The notes under the pieces are model-generated. The model saw only the letters and a list, made by a program, of their open reading frames with translations, made no database searches and was not told the DNA's origin. A stretch of DNA of 64,000 bases from Bradyrhizobium sp. CCH5-F6 (GTDB lineage: Bacteria; Pseudomonadota; Alphaproteobacteria; Rhizobiales; Xanthobacteraceae): positions 1 to 64,000 of the forward strand of contig NZ_LSIC01000200.1 of the NCBI RefSeq assembly GCF_001556045.1. Direction: 5' to 3'. Both the position numbers and the translations under genes were made by a program. Shown here in pieces: positions 1 to 8,283 of the stretch; the stretch's first letter is position 1, and the number at the start of each line of letters is the position of its first letter.

Positions 1-127
1 CCCCAGCACCCCGGCCGTTATGGTCCGGGGCCGCCCGGCCGCGTCAATGTCGCAGCCGAAGTCTTCACATCCGCCAGCCATTCTCCGCTAAAATGCCGCC
101 AAACCGCGCCGATGCATGAGGTCCGCC

Positions 128-2395
128 ATGAGCTTCCGCCGCGACACCATCACAAAGCCGATCTTCTCCTGGGCGCGCGGCGTGCTGCCGACGATGTCCG
201 ACACCGAGCGCGAGGCGCTGGAGGCCGGTGACGTCTGGTGGGACGCCGATCTCTTCACCGGCAACCCTGATTGGTCGAAGCTGCTCAAGGTGCCGCAGGC
301 GAGATTGACCGACGAGGAGCAGGCCTTCCTCAATGGCCCCGTCAACGAGCTCTGCGCCATGCTCGACGAGTGGAAGATCTTCTGGGAATGGCGCGACCTG
401 CCGCAGGACGTCTGGCATTTCGTCAAGCGCGAGAAATTCTTCGGCATGATCATCCCGAAGGAGTTCGGCGGCCTCGGTTTCTCGCCCTACGCGCATTCGG
501 AAGTGGTGCGCAAGATTTCGACGCGCTCGATCGCTGCGGCCGTCACCGTGATGGTGCCCAACTCGCTCGGCCCGGGCGAGCTCCTGATGCGCTTCGGCAC
601 CAGGGAGCAGCAGGAGCGCTGGCTGCCGCGCCTCGCCGACGGCCGCGACATTCCCTGCTTCGGTCTCACCAGCCCCGAAGCGGGCTCCGACGCCGCCTCG
701 ATGGTCGACACCGGCATCATCTGCAAGGGTGAGTTCGAGGGCCGCGAGACCGTTGGCCTCAGGCTCAACTGGCACAAGCGCTACATCACGCTCGGCCCGG
801 TCGCGACGCTCCTGGGCCTCGCCTTCAAGGCTTACGACCCGGATCGTCTGGTCGGCGATCAAGAAGAACTCGGCATCACCGTCGCGCTGATCCCGACCAA
901 TCTGCCCGGTGTCGAGATCGGCCAGCGCCATTTGCCGTCGATGCAGGTGTTTCAGAACGGCCCGAATTGGGGACGCGACGTCTTCATCCCGCTCGATTAC
1001 GTGATCGGCGGCAAGGAGCGTCTCGGGCAGGGCTGGAAGATGCTGATGACGGCGCTTGCCGCCGGGCGCGGCATCTCGCTGCCGTCGCTCTCTGCTGCGG
1101 GTGCCGCCTATGCCGCGCGCACAACCGGCGCTTACGCCCGCATCCGCGAGCAGTTCGGCATCTCCATCTCCAAGTTCGAAGGTGTCGAGGAGCCGCTCGC
1201 GCGCATCGTTGCGACCGCCTACCAGCTCGATGCGGCGCGGCGACTGACCTGCGCGGCGCTGAATGCAGGCGTTCATCCCGCCGTGATCTCCGGCATCATG
1301 AAGCTGCACGCGACCGAGCGGATGCGTACCGCGATCGACGACGCCATGGACATCCATGGCGGCAAGGCCGTGATCGACGGTCCGCAAAACTATCTCGGCA
1401 ATCTGCACCGCGCCGTCCCGGTCGGCATCACGGTGGAAGGCGCCAACATCCTCACTCGCAATCTCATCGTGTTCGGGCAGGGCGCCATCCGGGCCCATCC
1501 CTACCTGCTCGGGGAGATGAATGCGCTCGCCGATTCGGACCGTGAGCGCGGGCTCGCCGCATTCGACAAGGCGTTCTGGAAGCATGTCGGCCATAGTTTG
1601 CGGACCCTGTTCCGCGCTCTCGGCCGTAGCTGGACCTTTGGCGCATTCGCGCCGGCACCCGATGCGGGCGACGCCACGCCATTCTATCGCCAGCTCTCGC
1701 GCTACTCCGCCGCGTTTGCCCTCTGCGCCGACATGGCGCTGCTGACGCTCGGCGGCGCGCTCAAGCGCAAGGAGATGCTGTCGGCCCGCTTCGGCGACAT
1801 CCTCTCCGAGCTGTATCTCCTCTCGGCGGTGCTGAAGCGCTGGCAGGACGAGGGCCGGCAGAAGGACGATTTTGCCGCGCTGGAATGGTGCATGGCGGCG
1901 GGCTTCCGGACCATCGAGAACCGGCTTGCCGAAATCCTCGCCAATTTGCCGAACCGCTTCGTCGCTGGCTTCCTCAGGCTCGTCGTCCAGCCGTTCGGTG
2001 CGCGCGTGCTCGGCCCCTCCGACCGCGTCGTGCACGAATGCGCTGGCATCGTGCTGGAGCCCTCGGCGGCGCGCGAGCGCCTCACGGCGGACCTGGCCCA
2101 TGTCGATGACGACGGCGGCTTTGCCCGGCTCGAGCGCGCGTTCAAGCTGGTCGCCGGCACGGACGCCATCGCCAAGCGCCTGCGCGCCGCGCATATCCGT
2201 GACTGGAAGGAGGCCGTCGCAAAAGGCGTCATCACGCAGGCCGAGGGCGAGCAACTCGCCGCTGCCCGCGAAGCCGTCACAAAGGTGATAGAAGTCGACG
2301 ATTTTGCTCCGGAGGCGCTGTCGCCGATTTACAAGAAAACCGTCAATGTGCATCAGTTCTTCCAGGAACTCGGTGAACAGAGGGCGGCGAGCTGA
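128..2395 (+). CDS. fadE: Acyl-CoA dehydrogenase, FadE type
   Basis: Predicted to catalyse the first, FAD-dependent step of fatty-acid beta-oxidation (acyl-CoA to trans-2-enoyl-CoA). The product is about 755 residues, close to FadE (814 in E. coli) and much longer than the usual 380-residue acyl-CoA dehydrogenases. The dehydrogenase core fills roughly residues 80-450. The segment GITVEGANILTR carries the likely catalytic Glu. The C-terminal 280 residues match the DUF1974 extension expected of bacterial FadE. The membrane helices at the N-terminus of E. coli FadE are absent. I chose the ATG at 128 because GAGG lies six bases upstream; an in-frame ATG at 116 lacks a ribosome site. The stop overlaps the next start by one base, so it heads a beta-oxidation operon. 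Confidence 0.93.
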   Translation: MSFRRDTITKPIFSWARGVLPTMSDTEREALEAGDVWWDADLFTGNPDWSKLLKVPQARLTDEEQAFLNGPVNELCAMLDEWKIFWEWRDLPQDVWHFVKREKFFGMIIPKEFGGLGFSPYAHSEVVRKISTRSIAAAVTVMVPNSLGPGELLMRFGTREQQERWLPRLADGRDIPCFGLTSPEAGSDAASMVDTGIICKGEFEGRETVGLRLNWHKRYITLGPVATLLGLAFKAYDPDRLVGDQEELGITVALIPTNLPGVEIGQRHLPSMQVFQNGPNWGRDVFIPLDYVIGGKERLGQGWKMLMTALAAGRGISLPSLSAAGAAYAARTTGAYARIREQFGISISKFEGVEEPLARIVATAYQLDAARRLTCAALNAGVHPAVISGIMKLHATERMRTAIDDAMDIHGGKAVIDGPQNYLGNLHRAVPVGITVEGANILTRNLIVFGQGAIRAHPYLLGEMNALADSDRERGLAAFDKAFWKHVGHSLRTLFRALGRSWTFGAFAPAPDAGDATPFYRQLSRYSAAFALCADMALLTLGGALKRKEMLSARFGDILSELYLLSAVLKRWQDEGRQKDDFAALEWCMAAGFRTIENRLAEILANLPNRFVAGFLRLVVQPFGARVLGPSDRVVHECAGIVLEPSAARERLTADLAHVDDDGGFARLERAFKLVAGTDAIAKRLRAAHIRDWKEAVAKGVITQAEGEQLAAAREAVTKVIEVDDFAPEALSPIYKKTVNVHQFFQELGEQRAAS

Positions 2396-3678
2396 TGGCA
2401 CGACCGGTTTTCATCGTCGACGGCAGTCGGACGCCGTTTCTAAAGGCGCGTTCGGGGCCAGGTCCGTTCACGCCGGTCGATCTCGCCGTGCAATGCGGCC
2501 GGCCGCTCCTGGCGCGGCAACCGTTTTCGCCTGACAGTTTCGATCAGGTCATTCTTGGCTGCGTCAACGTGATCGCGGACGAGATGAACCCGGCCCGTGT
2601 CGCCGCGCTCCGGCTCGGCATGGGCGAGGACATGGTCGCCTTCACCGTGCAGATCAATTGCGGCTCGGGCATGCAGTCGATCGACACCGCCTACCGCTAC
2701 ATCCGCGAAGGCCATGCCGACATGATCCTCGCCGGCGGCACCGAGGCGCTCAGCCACGCGCCGCTGGTCTGGCCGAATTCCGGCGTGCGCTGGTTCGCCG
2801 GTCTCGCCACCGCCAAGGGTGTCGCCGCCAAGCTGGCGGCTGTCTTCAAGTTGCGGCCCAGCTATCTCAAGCCGGTCATCGGCCTCGAGCGCGGGTTGAC
2901 CGATCCCGTCACCGAGCTGAACATGGGCCAGACCGCCGAGGTCGTGGGCCATCTCTTCGGCATTACGCGCGCGCAGTCCGATGCCTATGCCGCCGAGAGC
3001 CATCGCCGGCTCGCGCACGCGCAAGGCGCCGGATTCCTGAAGGGCGAGGTCGAGACCGCGTTCTCCCGCGACGGCAAGTTCTTCGACCATGACGACGGCG
3101 TGCGCCCGGACTCCACGGCGGAGACGCTGGCAAAGCTCCGGCCGGTGTTCGAGCGTCCCTGGGGCCAGGTCACCGCAGGCAATTCCTCGCAGATCACCGA
3201 CGGCGCCTCCTGGGTCATCCTGGCCTCCGACGCCGCGGTCGCAAAACACGGGTTGACTCCGAAGGCCGTCATCGTCGACAGCAACTGGGCCGCGCTCGAT
3301 CCCAGCATCATGGGGCTCGGGCCGGTGATGTCGGCGACACCGTTGCTCCAGCGCAACGGCCTCACCATCAAGGATGTCGAGACCTGGGAATTGAATGAGG
3401 CGTTTGCCACGCAGGTGCTCGGCTGTCTCGCCGCCTGGAACGACGACAAATTCTGCCGCGAGATTCTGGGGCTGGACGGTGCCGCCGGCGAGATCGACCG
3501 CGACAGGCTCAACGTCGATGGCGGCGCGATCTCGCTCGGTCATCCCGTCGGAACCTCCGGCAACCGTATCGTGCTGCATCTCGTCAACGCCATGAAGCGG
3601 CTCGGCACGCGGCGTGGCGTTGCCACCGAATGCATCGGCGGAGGCCTCGGCGGCGCCATGTTGATCGAGGCGGTATGA
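2395..3678 (+). CDS. fadI: Acetyl-CoA C-acyltransferase (thiolase), FadI-like
   Basis: Thiolytic cleavage of 3-ketoacyl-CoA, the last step of beta-oxidation. The product is 427 residues. The nucleophilic cysteine is Cys89 in QINCGSGMQS. The C-terminal thiolase signatures are present as SLGHPVGTSG (catalytic His) and ECIGGGLGG (second catalytic Cys). The length and the place between FadE and FadJ fit the FadI/trifunctional partner rather than the shorter PhaA biosynthetic thiolases. The ATG shares one base with the fadE stop (TGATG) and its own stop overlaps the fadJ start, implying translational coupling and coordinated stoichiometry of the FadI/FadJ complex. Confidence 0.93.
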   Translation: MARPVFIVDGSRTPFLKARSGPGPFTPVDLAVQCGRPLLARQPFSPDSFDQVILGCVNVIADEMNPARVAALRLGMGEDMVAFTVQINCGSGMQSIDTAYRYIREGHADMILAGGTEALSHAPLVWPNSGVRWFAGLATAKGVAAKLAAVFKLRPSYLKPVIGLERGLTDPVTELNMGQTAEVVGHLFGITRAQSDAYAAESHRRLAHAQGAGFLKGEVETAFSRDGKFFDHDDGVRPDSTAETLAKLRPVFERPWGQVTAGNSSQITDGASWVILASDAAVAKHGLTPKAVIVDSNWAALDPSIMGLGPVMSATPLLQRNGLTIKDVETWELNEAFATQVLGCLAAWNDDKFCREILGLDGAAGEIDRDRLNVDGGAISLGHPVGTSGNRIVLHLVNAMKRLGTRRGVATECIGGGLGGAMLIEAV

Positions 3679-5777
3679 CCATGGATTCCAGGATCATGAC
3701 CGCCCTCGGCGACCGCGTGCTGGAGCTGGGGCCTCAGCCTGCGACCGACAGTCCGTACAAGCACTTCAAGTTGACGCGCGATGCGGACGGCGTCGCCTGG
3801 CTGCTGTTCGACCGCGCCGACACTAGCGCCAACACGCTGTCCTCCGACGTGATGGAGGAGTTCGACGCCGTGCTCGCGGCGATCGAGACCGAGCGTCCGG
3901 CCGGGGTCGTGATCCGCTCCGCCAAGCCATCCGGCTTCATTGCCGGCGCCGACGTCAATGAATTCCGCGGCGCGTCTGATCCCGCCATGGTGGAGACGCG
4001 CATCCGCGCCGCGCATGCCGTGGTCGATCACCTGGAGGCCTTGAAGCTGCCGACGGTCGCGGTCATCCACGGCTTCTGCCTCGGCGGCGGGCTCGAGGTC
4101 GCGCTCGCCTGCCAGGCGCGCATCGCCATCGAAGGGGCGCGCTTCGGCTTCCCGGAGGTGATGCTCGGCTTGCATCCCGGCCTCGGAGGCACGGCGCGGT
4201 TCACCGCGCTGGTCAACCCGACCCAGTCGATGGCGCTGATGCTGACCGGCCGTACCATCGACGCGCGCCGCGCCAAGGCGCTCGGCCTCGTCGATGCCGT
4301 GACGCAGGAGCGGCACGTCCAAGGCGCGGTGAAGGATGCGCTGTTCGGCCGGCTGAAGCGGGCCAGGCCCGGTTTGCTCGCGCGCGCCGCCAATCTCGGT
4401 CCGGTGCGTGGGCTCCTCGGAAGACGCATGCGCTCGGAGACGGCGAAAGCCGCATCCCGCGAGCATTATCCCGCGCCTTATGCGCTGATCGATCTCTGGG
4501 AGACCCATGGCGGCAGCAAAGCCGCGATGCTCCGTGCGGAGCAGGCTTCCTTCGCCAGATTGATGGTGACGCCGACCGCGCAGAACCTGATCCGCGTCTT
4601 CTTCCTGCGCGAGCAGATGAAAAAGGCCGCAGGTAGCGGCAACCCGATCAAGCACGTCCACGTCATCGGCGCCGGCGCCATGGGCGGCGACATCGCGGCT
4701 TGGATAGCCGGGCAGGGGCTGCGCGTCTCGCTCGCCGACATGAAGGCGGAGCCGATCGCGAACGCGGTCAAGCGCGCAGCCGAGCTCTACGGCAAGATCA
4801 TCCGCAAGCCGACGGAGGTGCGTGACGCGCTCGACCGCCTCATCCCCGACATGGACGGGGAGGGCGTCCGCAACGCCGACCTCATCATCGAGGCGGTGCC
4901 GGAGAGGCTCGAGCTCAAGCAGAAGGTCTATGCCGGGCTCGAGCCGCGGATGAAGCCCGGCGCGATCCTTGCGACCAATACGTCGAGCATTCCGCTTCAG
5001 GACTTGCGCACCACTCTGTCGCGGCCGGAGCGGCTGGTCGGACTGCATTTCTTCAATCCGGTCTCGCGGCTGCAACTGGTCGAGGTCGTCAGCCATGATG
5101 GCAATGATCCGCAAGTGCTGAAAGACGCGCTCGCCTTTGTCGGCGCGATCGACCGCCTGCCCCTGCCTGTGAAGAGTTCGCCCGGCTTCCTCGTCAACCG
5201 CGCGCTGACGCCGTACATGCTGGAAGCGATGGTGATGCTGGACGAGAAAATCGACCAGCGCCTGATTGACGCCGCCGCCGAGCAGTTCGGGATGCCGATG
5301 GGGCCGATCGAGCTCGCCGATCAGGTCGGGCTCGACATCTGCCTCGACGTCGGCGACATGCTGCGGACCAAGTTCGGCGATCTCCTGCCGCCGACGCCGG
5401 CCTGGCTGCGCGAGAAGGTTGCCAGGGGCGAGCTCGGCCGCAAAACCGGCAAGGGCTTCTACACCTGGAAGGACGGCAAGGCGGAGAAGGCGCCACTCCC
5501 CGAAACCGGTCCGCGCGTCACCGACCAGATGATCGACCGCCTGGTGCTGCCGATGTCCAACGTCTGCGTCGCGGCGCTTCGCGAAGGCATCGTCGAAGAT
5601 GCCGACGCGGTCGATGGCGCCATGATCTTCGGCACCGGCTATGCGCCGTTCCGCGGCGGTCCGCTGAACTATGCGCGCACGCGCGGCGTGGAGAACGTGG
5701 TCTCGACGCTGCGCGCGCTGGCCGAGCGATTCGGCGAGCGCTTTGCGCCTGATCCGGGCTGGGACAATTTCACGTGA
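3675..5777 (+). CDS. fadJ: Bifunctional enoyl-CoA hydratase / 3-hydroxyacyl-CoA dehydrogenase, FadJ-like
   Basis: Two-domain multifunctional enzyme of about 700 residues for the hydration and NAD-dependent oxidation steps of beta-oxidation. The N-terminal crotonase domain shows the oxyanion-hole sequence FIAGADVNEF (residues about 88-97) and GFCLGGGLEVALAC. The dehydrogenase domain starts near residue 330 with the Rossmann motif VIGAGAMGGD and contains ATNTSSIPL and GLHFFNPVSRLQLVE. A duplicated C-terminal 3HCDH domain follows. I chose the ATG at 3675, which overlaps the thiolase stop as ATGA; a longer frame from 3630 would add an Arg-rich stretch not expected in the family. Confidence 0.94.
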   Translation: MTMDSRIMTALGDRVLELGPQPATDSPYKHFKLTRDADGVAWLLFDRADTSANTLSSDVMEEFDAVLAAIETERPAGVVIRSAKPSGFIAGADVNEFRGASDPAMVETRIRAAHAVVDHLEALKLPTVAVIHGFCLGGGLEVALACQARIAIEGARFGFPEVMLGLHPGLGGTARFTALVNPTQSMALMLTGRTIDARRAKALGLVDAVTQERHVQGAVKDALFGRLKRARPGLLARAANLGPVRGLLGRRMRSETAKAASREHYPAPYALIDLWETHGGSKAAMLRAEQASFARLMVTPTAQNLIRVFFLREQMKKAAGSGNPIKHVHVIGAGAMGGDIAAWIAGQGLRVSLADMKAEPIANAVKRAAELYGKIIRKPTEVRDALDRLIPDMDGEGVRNADLIIEAVPERLELKQKVYAGLEPRMKPGAILATNTSSIPLQDLRTTLSRPERLVGLHFFNPVSRLQLVEVVSHDGNDPQVLKDALAFVGAIDRLPLPVKSSPGFLVNRALTPYMLEAMVMLDEKIDQRLIDAAAEQFGMPMGPIELADQVGLDICLDVGDMLRTKFGDLLPPTPAWLREKVARGELGRKTGKGFYTWKDGKAEKAPLPETGPRVTDQMIDRLVLPMSNVCVAALREGIVEDADAVDGAMIFGTGYAPFRGGPLNYARTRGVENVVSTLRALAERFGERFAPDPGWDNFT

Positions 5778-5784
5778 GACCGAT

Positions 5785-6195
5785 ATGAGCGAACAAGCTG
5801 CGACCGGGCCGAGCGGTGATCTCTGCATCCGCACGCTGGCCATGCCGGCCGACACAAACGCCAACGGTGACATCTTCGGCGGCTGGCTCCTGAGCCAGAT
5901 GGACGTCGGCGGCGGCGTGTTCGCATCGAAGGCTGCGAGGTCGCGCACCGTGACGGTTGCGATCGAGGCGATGAATTTTCGCAAAGCGGTCTATGTCGGC
6001 GATCTAGTCTCGGTCTACGCCAATCTCGTGCGCGTCGGGCGCACCTCGCTGACGGTGCATCTGGAAGCCTGGGCACTGCGCCGCGGCGAGGAGCATCCGC
6101 TCCTCGTCACCGACGGCAACTTCACCTACGTCTCGATCGACGAGCACGGCCGCCCGCAGGTCATTCGCTCGTCTGACGCGACGATCGCGACCTGA
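5785..6195 (+). CDS. Acyl-CoA thioesterase, YciA-like hotdog fold
   Basis: A 136-residue hotdog-fold protein with the signature NANGDIFGGWLLSQMD near residues 24-39, typical of the YciA/BACH hexameric thioesterases. These hydrolyse acyl-CoA to free acid and CoA in the cytosol. The ATG at 5785 lies seven bases after the fadJ stop; the frame is open further upstream but only inside fadJ. Its place at the end of the beta-oxidation operon suggests that it relieves CoA sequestration by slowly oxidised acyl-CoAs. Family membership is strong; the physiological substrate is inferred. Confidence 0.9.
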   Translation: MSEQAATGPSGDLCIRTLAMPADTNANGDIFGGWLLSQMDVGGGVFASKAARSRTVTVAIEAMNFRKAVYVGDLVSVYANLVRVGRTSLTVHLEAWALRRGEEHPLLVTDGNFTYVSIDEHGRPQVIRSSDATIAT

Positions 6196-6372
6196 TCGCG
6201 CGCGACGCTCTGCCTCATCACGAGGACGTGGCAAGCGCCGCAAACGCGGCGCGGGCAAGTCGGGACGCCGCGGCTTCGCCAACAACCAGTCAAGAACCAG
6301 TCATAAAACGGATGAGGTCCCGGCGTACTCAATTGCGTGTCGATTCGGGGTGGAAGCGGCCTCAAATGCCCA

Positions 6373-6397
6373 GGAACTTTCGGGCAGGAGTGCAGTT
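6373..6397 (+). promoter_or_regulatory. Candidate EcfG-type (general stress) promoter
   Basis: GGAAC at 6373-6377 is followed after 16 bases by AGTT at 6394-6397, about 30 bases before the small gene at 6427. The alphaproteobacterial general-stress sigma factor EcfG is known to use GGAAC, a 16-17 base spacer, then CGTT, so this matches at all but one core position. A single match of this size can arise by chance. Confidence 0.3.
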
Positions 6398-6426
6398 ATT
6401 TGCCCGCACTGAGGGATCCACGGACC

Positions 6427-6618
6427 ATGCCGGACAGCTACATCATCGAAGTCAATTCGCAGACCGCAGGTATCGTCGTTCGCTCTCAAGGGGGCTACTG
6501 CTTCTTCGCCTCGTCACACCGCTTCAATCGTCTCGAAGGCCAGCTCTTCCGCAACGCCCGCGAAGCCGAACGCGCTGCACGCAAGCTGGTTAACGGCGAC
6601 GTGAAGGAAGCGGCGTAA
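6427..6618 (+). CDS. Small conserved hypothetical protein
   Basis: A 63-residue soluble protein beginning MPDSYIIEVNSQTAGIVV. It appears to be a short beta-rich domain (YIIEV, GIVVRS, GYCFFAS) followed by a basic amphipathic helix rich in Ala, Glu and Arg. I recognise no functional motif. I chose the ATG at 6427 because the translation upstream to 6337 is low in coding character. It is monocistronic: 231 bases separate it from the thioesterase, and palindromic repeats follow. A possible stress promoter lies just upstream. Confidence 0.65.
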   Translation: MPDSYIIEVNSQTAGIVVRSQGGYCFFASSHRFNRLEGQLFRNAREAERAARKLVNGDVKEAA

Positions 6619-6691
6619 GCGCCGCGTTCGACATTCCGAGGCGCGCAAGGCGTGATAGGAATCTTTTGCCGCCTTTGATGCAGCTGAGTTT

Positions 6692-6769
6692 TCCTTCTCC
6701 CCTCATGTCCGCCGAAGCCTTGGCGAAGGCGGATGCGGGAGAAGGTGGCGCGAAGCGCCGGATGAGGGG
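6692..6769. repeat. Palindromic intergenic repeat, CCCCTCAT type
   Basis: Nested inverted repeats: CCCCTCAT (6699-6706) pairs with ATGAGGGG (6762-6769), CCTTCTCCC (6693-6701) with GGGAGAAGG (6737-6745), and TCCGCC (6708-6713) with GGCGGA (6728-6733). It lies between convergent genes and resembles the REP-like elements scattered in Bradyrhizobium intergenic DNA. Confidence 0.7.
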
Positions 6770-6827
6770 TTGCTTCAGCAAGTTCTACTGTGAGAGGTCT
6801 CTCGCGGAGAGAGACCCCTCACCCGTC

Positions 6828-6871
6828 TCGCCGCTCTGCGGCGAGCCACCCTCTCCCGCAAGGGGAGAGGG
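6828..6871. repeat. Palindromic repeat, CCCTCTCCC type
   Basis: Two adjacent hairpins: CGCCGC/GCGGCG around 6828-6843, and CCCTCTCCC (6849-6857) pairing with GGGAGAGGG (6863-6871). It is the second repeat in the same convergent intergenic gap. A partial relative (CCCTCTCCCC...GGGAGAAGG) occurs near 29810-29833. Confidence 0.65.
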
Positions 6872-6882
6872 CTAATACGTCA

Positions 6883-7335
6883 TCACAATTTCGTCGCGGC
6901 CCGCGACAGCAGCTTCCACTCGTCGCCCTGCTTCTGCCAGTTCATCAGGATGTGAAGGTTGGTCGATACTTTTTTCCCATCGGCCGCCATCTCCTGCTCG
7001 CCGAGCCAATGGAAGCGAACGATCGCTGCGGGGCCGACGACCTTGATGGTCGGGTCCTTGTATTCGATCGACAGGAACTTCGACTTGCCGTCGGTCGCGT
7101 TGGCGATGAAGGTGGCTTTGTCCTCGACCTTGCCGCTCGAATGACTGTAGCTGAGATCGTCCCAGCACAGCGCAGCGAGCGCTTTCGGATCAGCCGCGAT
7201 CTGGGCAAGGCGGAAGGCCTCGACCTTCTTCGCCACGGCTTCCTCATCCGCCGAAGCGGCGAGCGCCGGTGTGGCGAACGCAAGCGTGGAGACGGCGAGA
7301 GTGGACAGAGCCAGATCGCGTCGGTTGATGGTCAT
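6883..7335 (-). CDS. Secreted SnoaL/NTF2-like (DUF4440-type) protein
   Basis: A 150-residue protein with an N-terminal twin-arginine-like leader: the sequence INRRDLALSTLAVSTLAF precedes TPALAASADE, with likely cleavage near residue 28. The mature part follows the NTF2-like cone-fold pattern: a helix (DEEAVAKKVEAFRLAQIAAD), then beta strands ending in WKLLSRAATKL. DUF4440 proteins of this size are common and mostly uncharacterised, so I assign no reaction. The start at 7335 has AGGAGG eight bases upstream on the minus strand, a strong ribosome site. It is transcribed divergently from the HAD phosphatase. Confidence 0.75.
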   Translation of the reverse strand: MTINRRDLALSTLAVSTLAFATPALAASADEEAVAKKVEAFRLAQIAADPKALAALCWDDLSYSHSSGKVEDKATFIANATDGKSKFLSIEYKDPTIKVVGPAAIVRFHWLGEQEMAADGKKVSTNLHILMNWQKQGDEWKLLSRAATKL

Positions 7336-7489
7336 CGTTTCCTCCTTTTTGATCTTGCACCGAGTGTTGCAGCCGCGCTCGAATTTGTCGAGTGACACAT
7401 GGCGGTCATCCGCCTGCGTCATTGCGCGATCGAGGCCGTATTGATACGTCTCGCGCATCGATGCGTCGCGCATTTGGGAAAGTACAGAA

Positions 7490-8176
7490 ATGATCGAGGC
7501 GAGCCACGATGCGATGGGCCGGGCGTTGTTGTTCGACATCGACGGCACGCTCGCCGACACCGATCCGTTGCACTTGAAGGCGTTCAACCAGGTGCTCGGA
7601 CCTCACGGACACGTCTTCGATCACGCCCGCTTCTCCAGGGAGCTGCAAGGCTTCGCCAATGTCGCGATCGGCGAGCGCTTTCTGCCCCACGAGACGCCGG
7701 AGCGGCGCGCCCTGATCCTCGACGAGAAGGAGGAGGTGTTCCGCATGCTCGTGGCCGGGCAGATCGCGCCGCTGCCGGGCCTGATGGCGCTGCTCGACCG
7801 CGCCGACAGCGCCGGCATTCCCATGGTCGCCGTGACCAATGCGCCGCGCCTCAACGCCGAGCTGCTGCTGTCCGGCCTCGGTATCACCCATCGCTTCAAG
7901 GCGCTCGTGATCGGCGCCGAGCTGCCGCACGGCAAGCCGCATCCGCTTCCTTATCAGGAGGGGCTGCGTTTCGTCGGTGCCAGCGCGAGGGCCTCGATCG
8001 CCTTCGAGGATTCCCGCACGGGCGTGCAATCGGCCACGGCGGCCGGCATTCCGACCATCGGTGTCCGCACCAGCCTCAGCCATGACGATCTGGTTGCAGC
8101 GGGCGCGGTCACTTCTGCCAGCGCCTTTGACGATCCGGCGCTGCTCGCGCGTCTTGCGAAGGCCATGACTTGGTAA
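7490..8176 (+). CDS. HAD-superfamily phosphatase (subfamily IA), possible glycerol-3-phosphatase
   Basis: A 228-residue HAD hydrolase. Motif I is FDIDGTLADT (nucleophile Asp16, acid Asp18), motif II is VTNAP (Thr116), the motif III Lys lies in HGKPHP (Lys149), and motif IV is FEDSRTG (Glu173, Asp174). A helical cap lies between motifs I and II, as in beta-phosphoglucomutase and sugar-phosphatase relatives. It sits 107 bases upstream of glpR in a glycerol-phosphate region, so a polyol-phosphate or glycerol-3-phosphate substrate is plausible but inferred. An internal ATG at 7514 is an alternative start that keeps all motifs. Confidence 0.85.
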   Translation: MIEASHDAMGRALLFDIDGTLADTDPLHLKAFNQVLGPHGHVFDHARFSRELQGFANVAIGERFLPHETPERRALILDEKEEVFRMLVAGQIAPLPGLMALLDRADSAGIPMVAVTNAPRLNAELLLSGLGITHRFKALVIGAELPHGKPHPLPYQEGLRFVGASARASIAFEDSRTGVQSATAAGIPTIGVRTSLSHDDLVAAGAVTSASAFDDPALLARLAKAMTW

Positions 8177-8283
8177 GAAATGGCGTGGTGAGGGCCCTTC
8201 ATCCGTTAACGGTGATCAGCGCGCGCATTGACCCAAGGCGCGAACCGCCGCACCATGCATCATTCTGATTTGAGGCCGTTGCC

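Noticed and set aside
1..115. Start of the window upstream of the first gene.
   Set aside because: GC-rich with small inverted repeats (CCGGCCG, CGGCCG), but no frame, promoter or repeat that I can support.
65..2401. A long open frame on the minus strand opposite the acyl-CoA dehydrogenase gene (also similar ones opposite fadJ and the glpV gene).
   Set aside because: These are mirror frames produced by high-GC third positions. Their translations are Arg/Asp/His-rich without motifs, while the plus-strand frames carry complete enzyme signatures.
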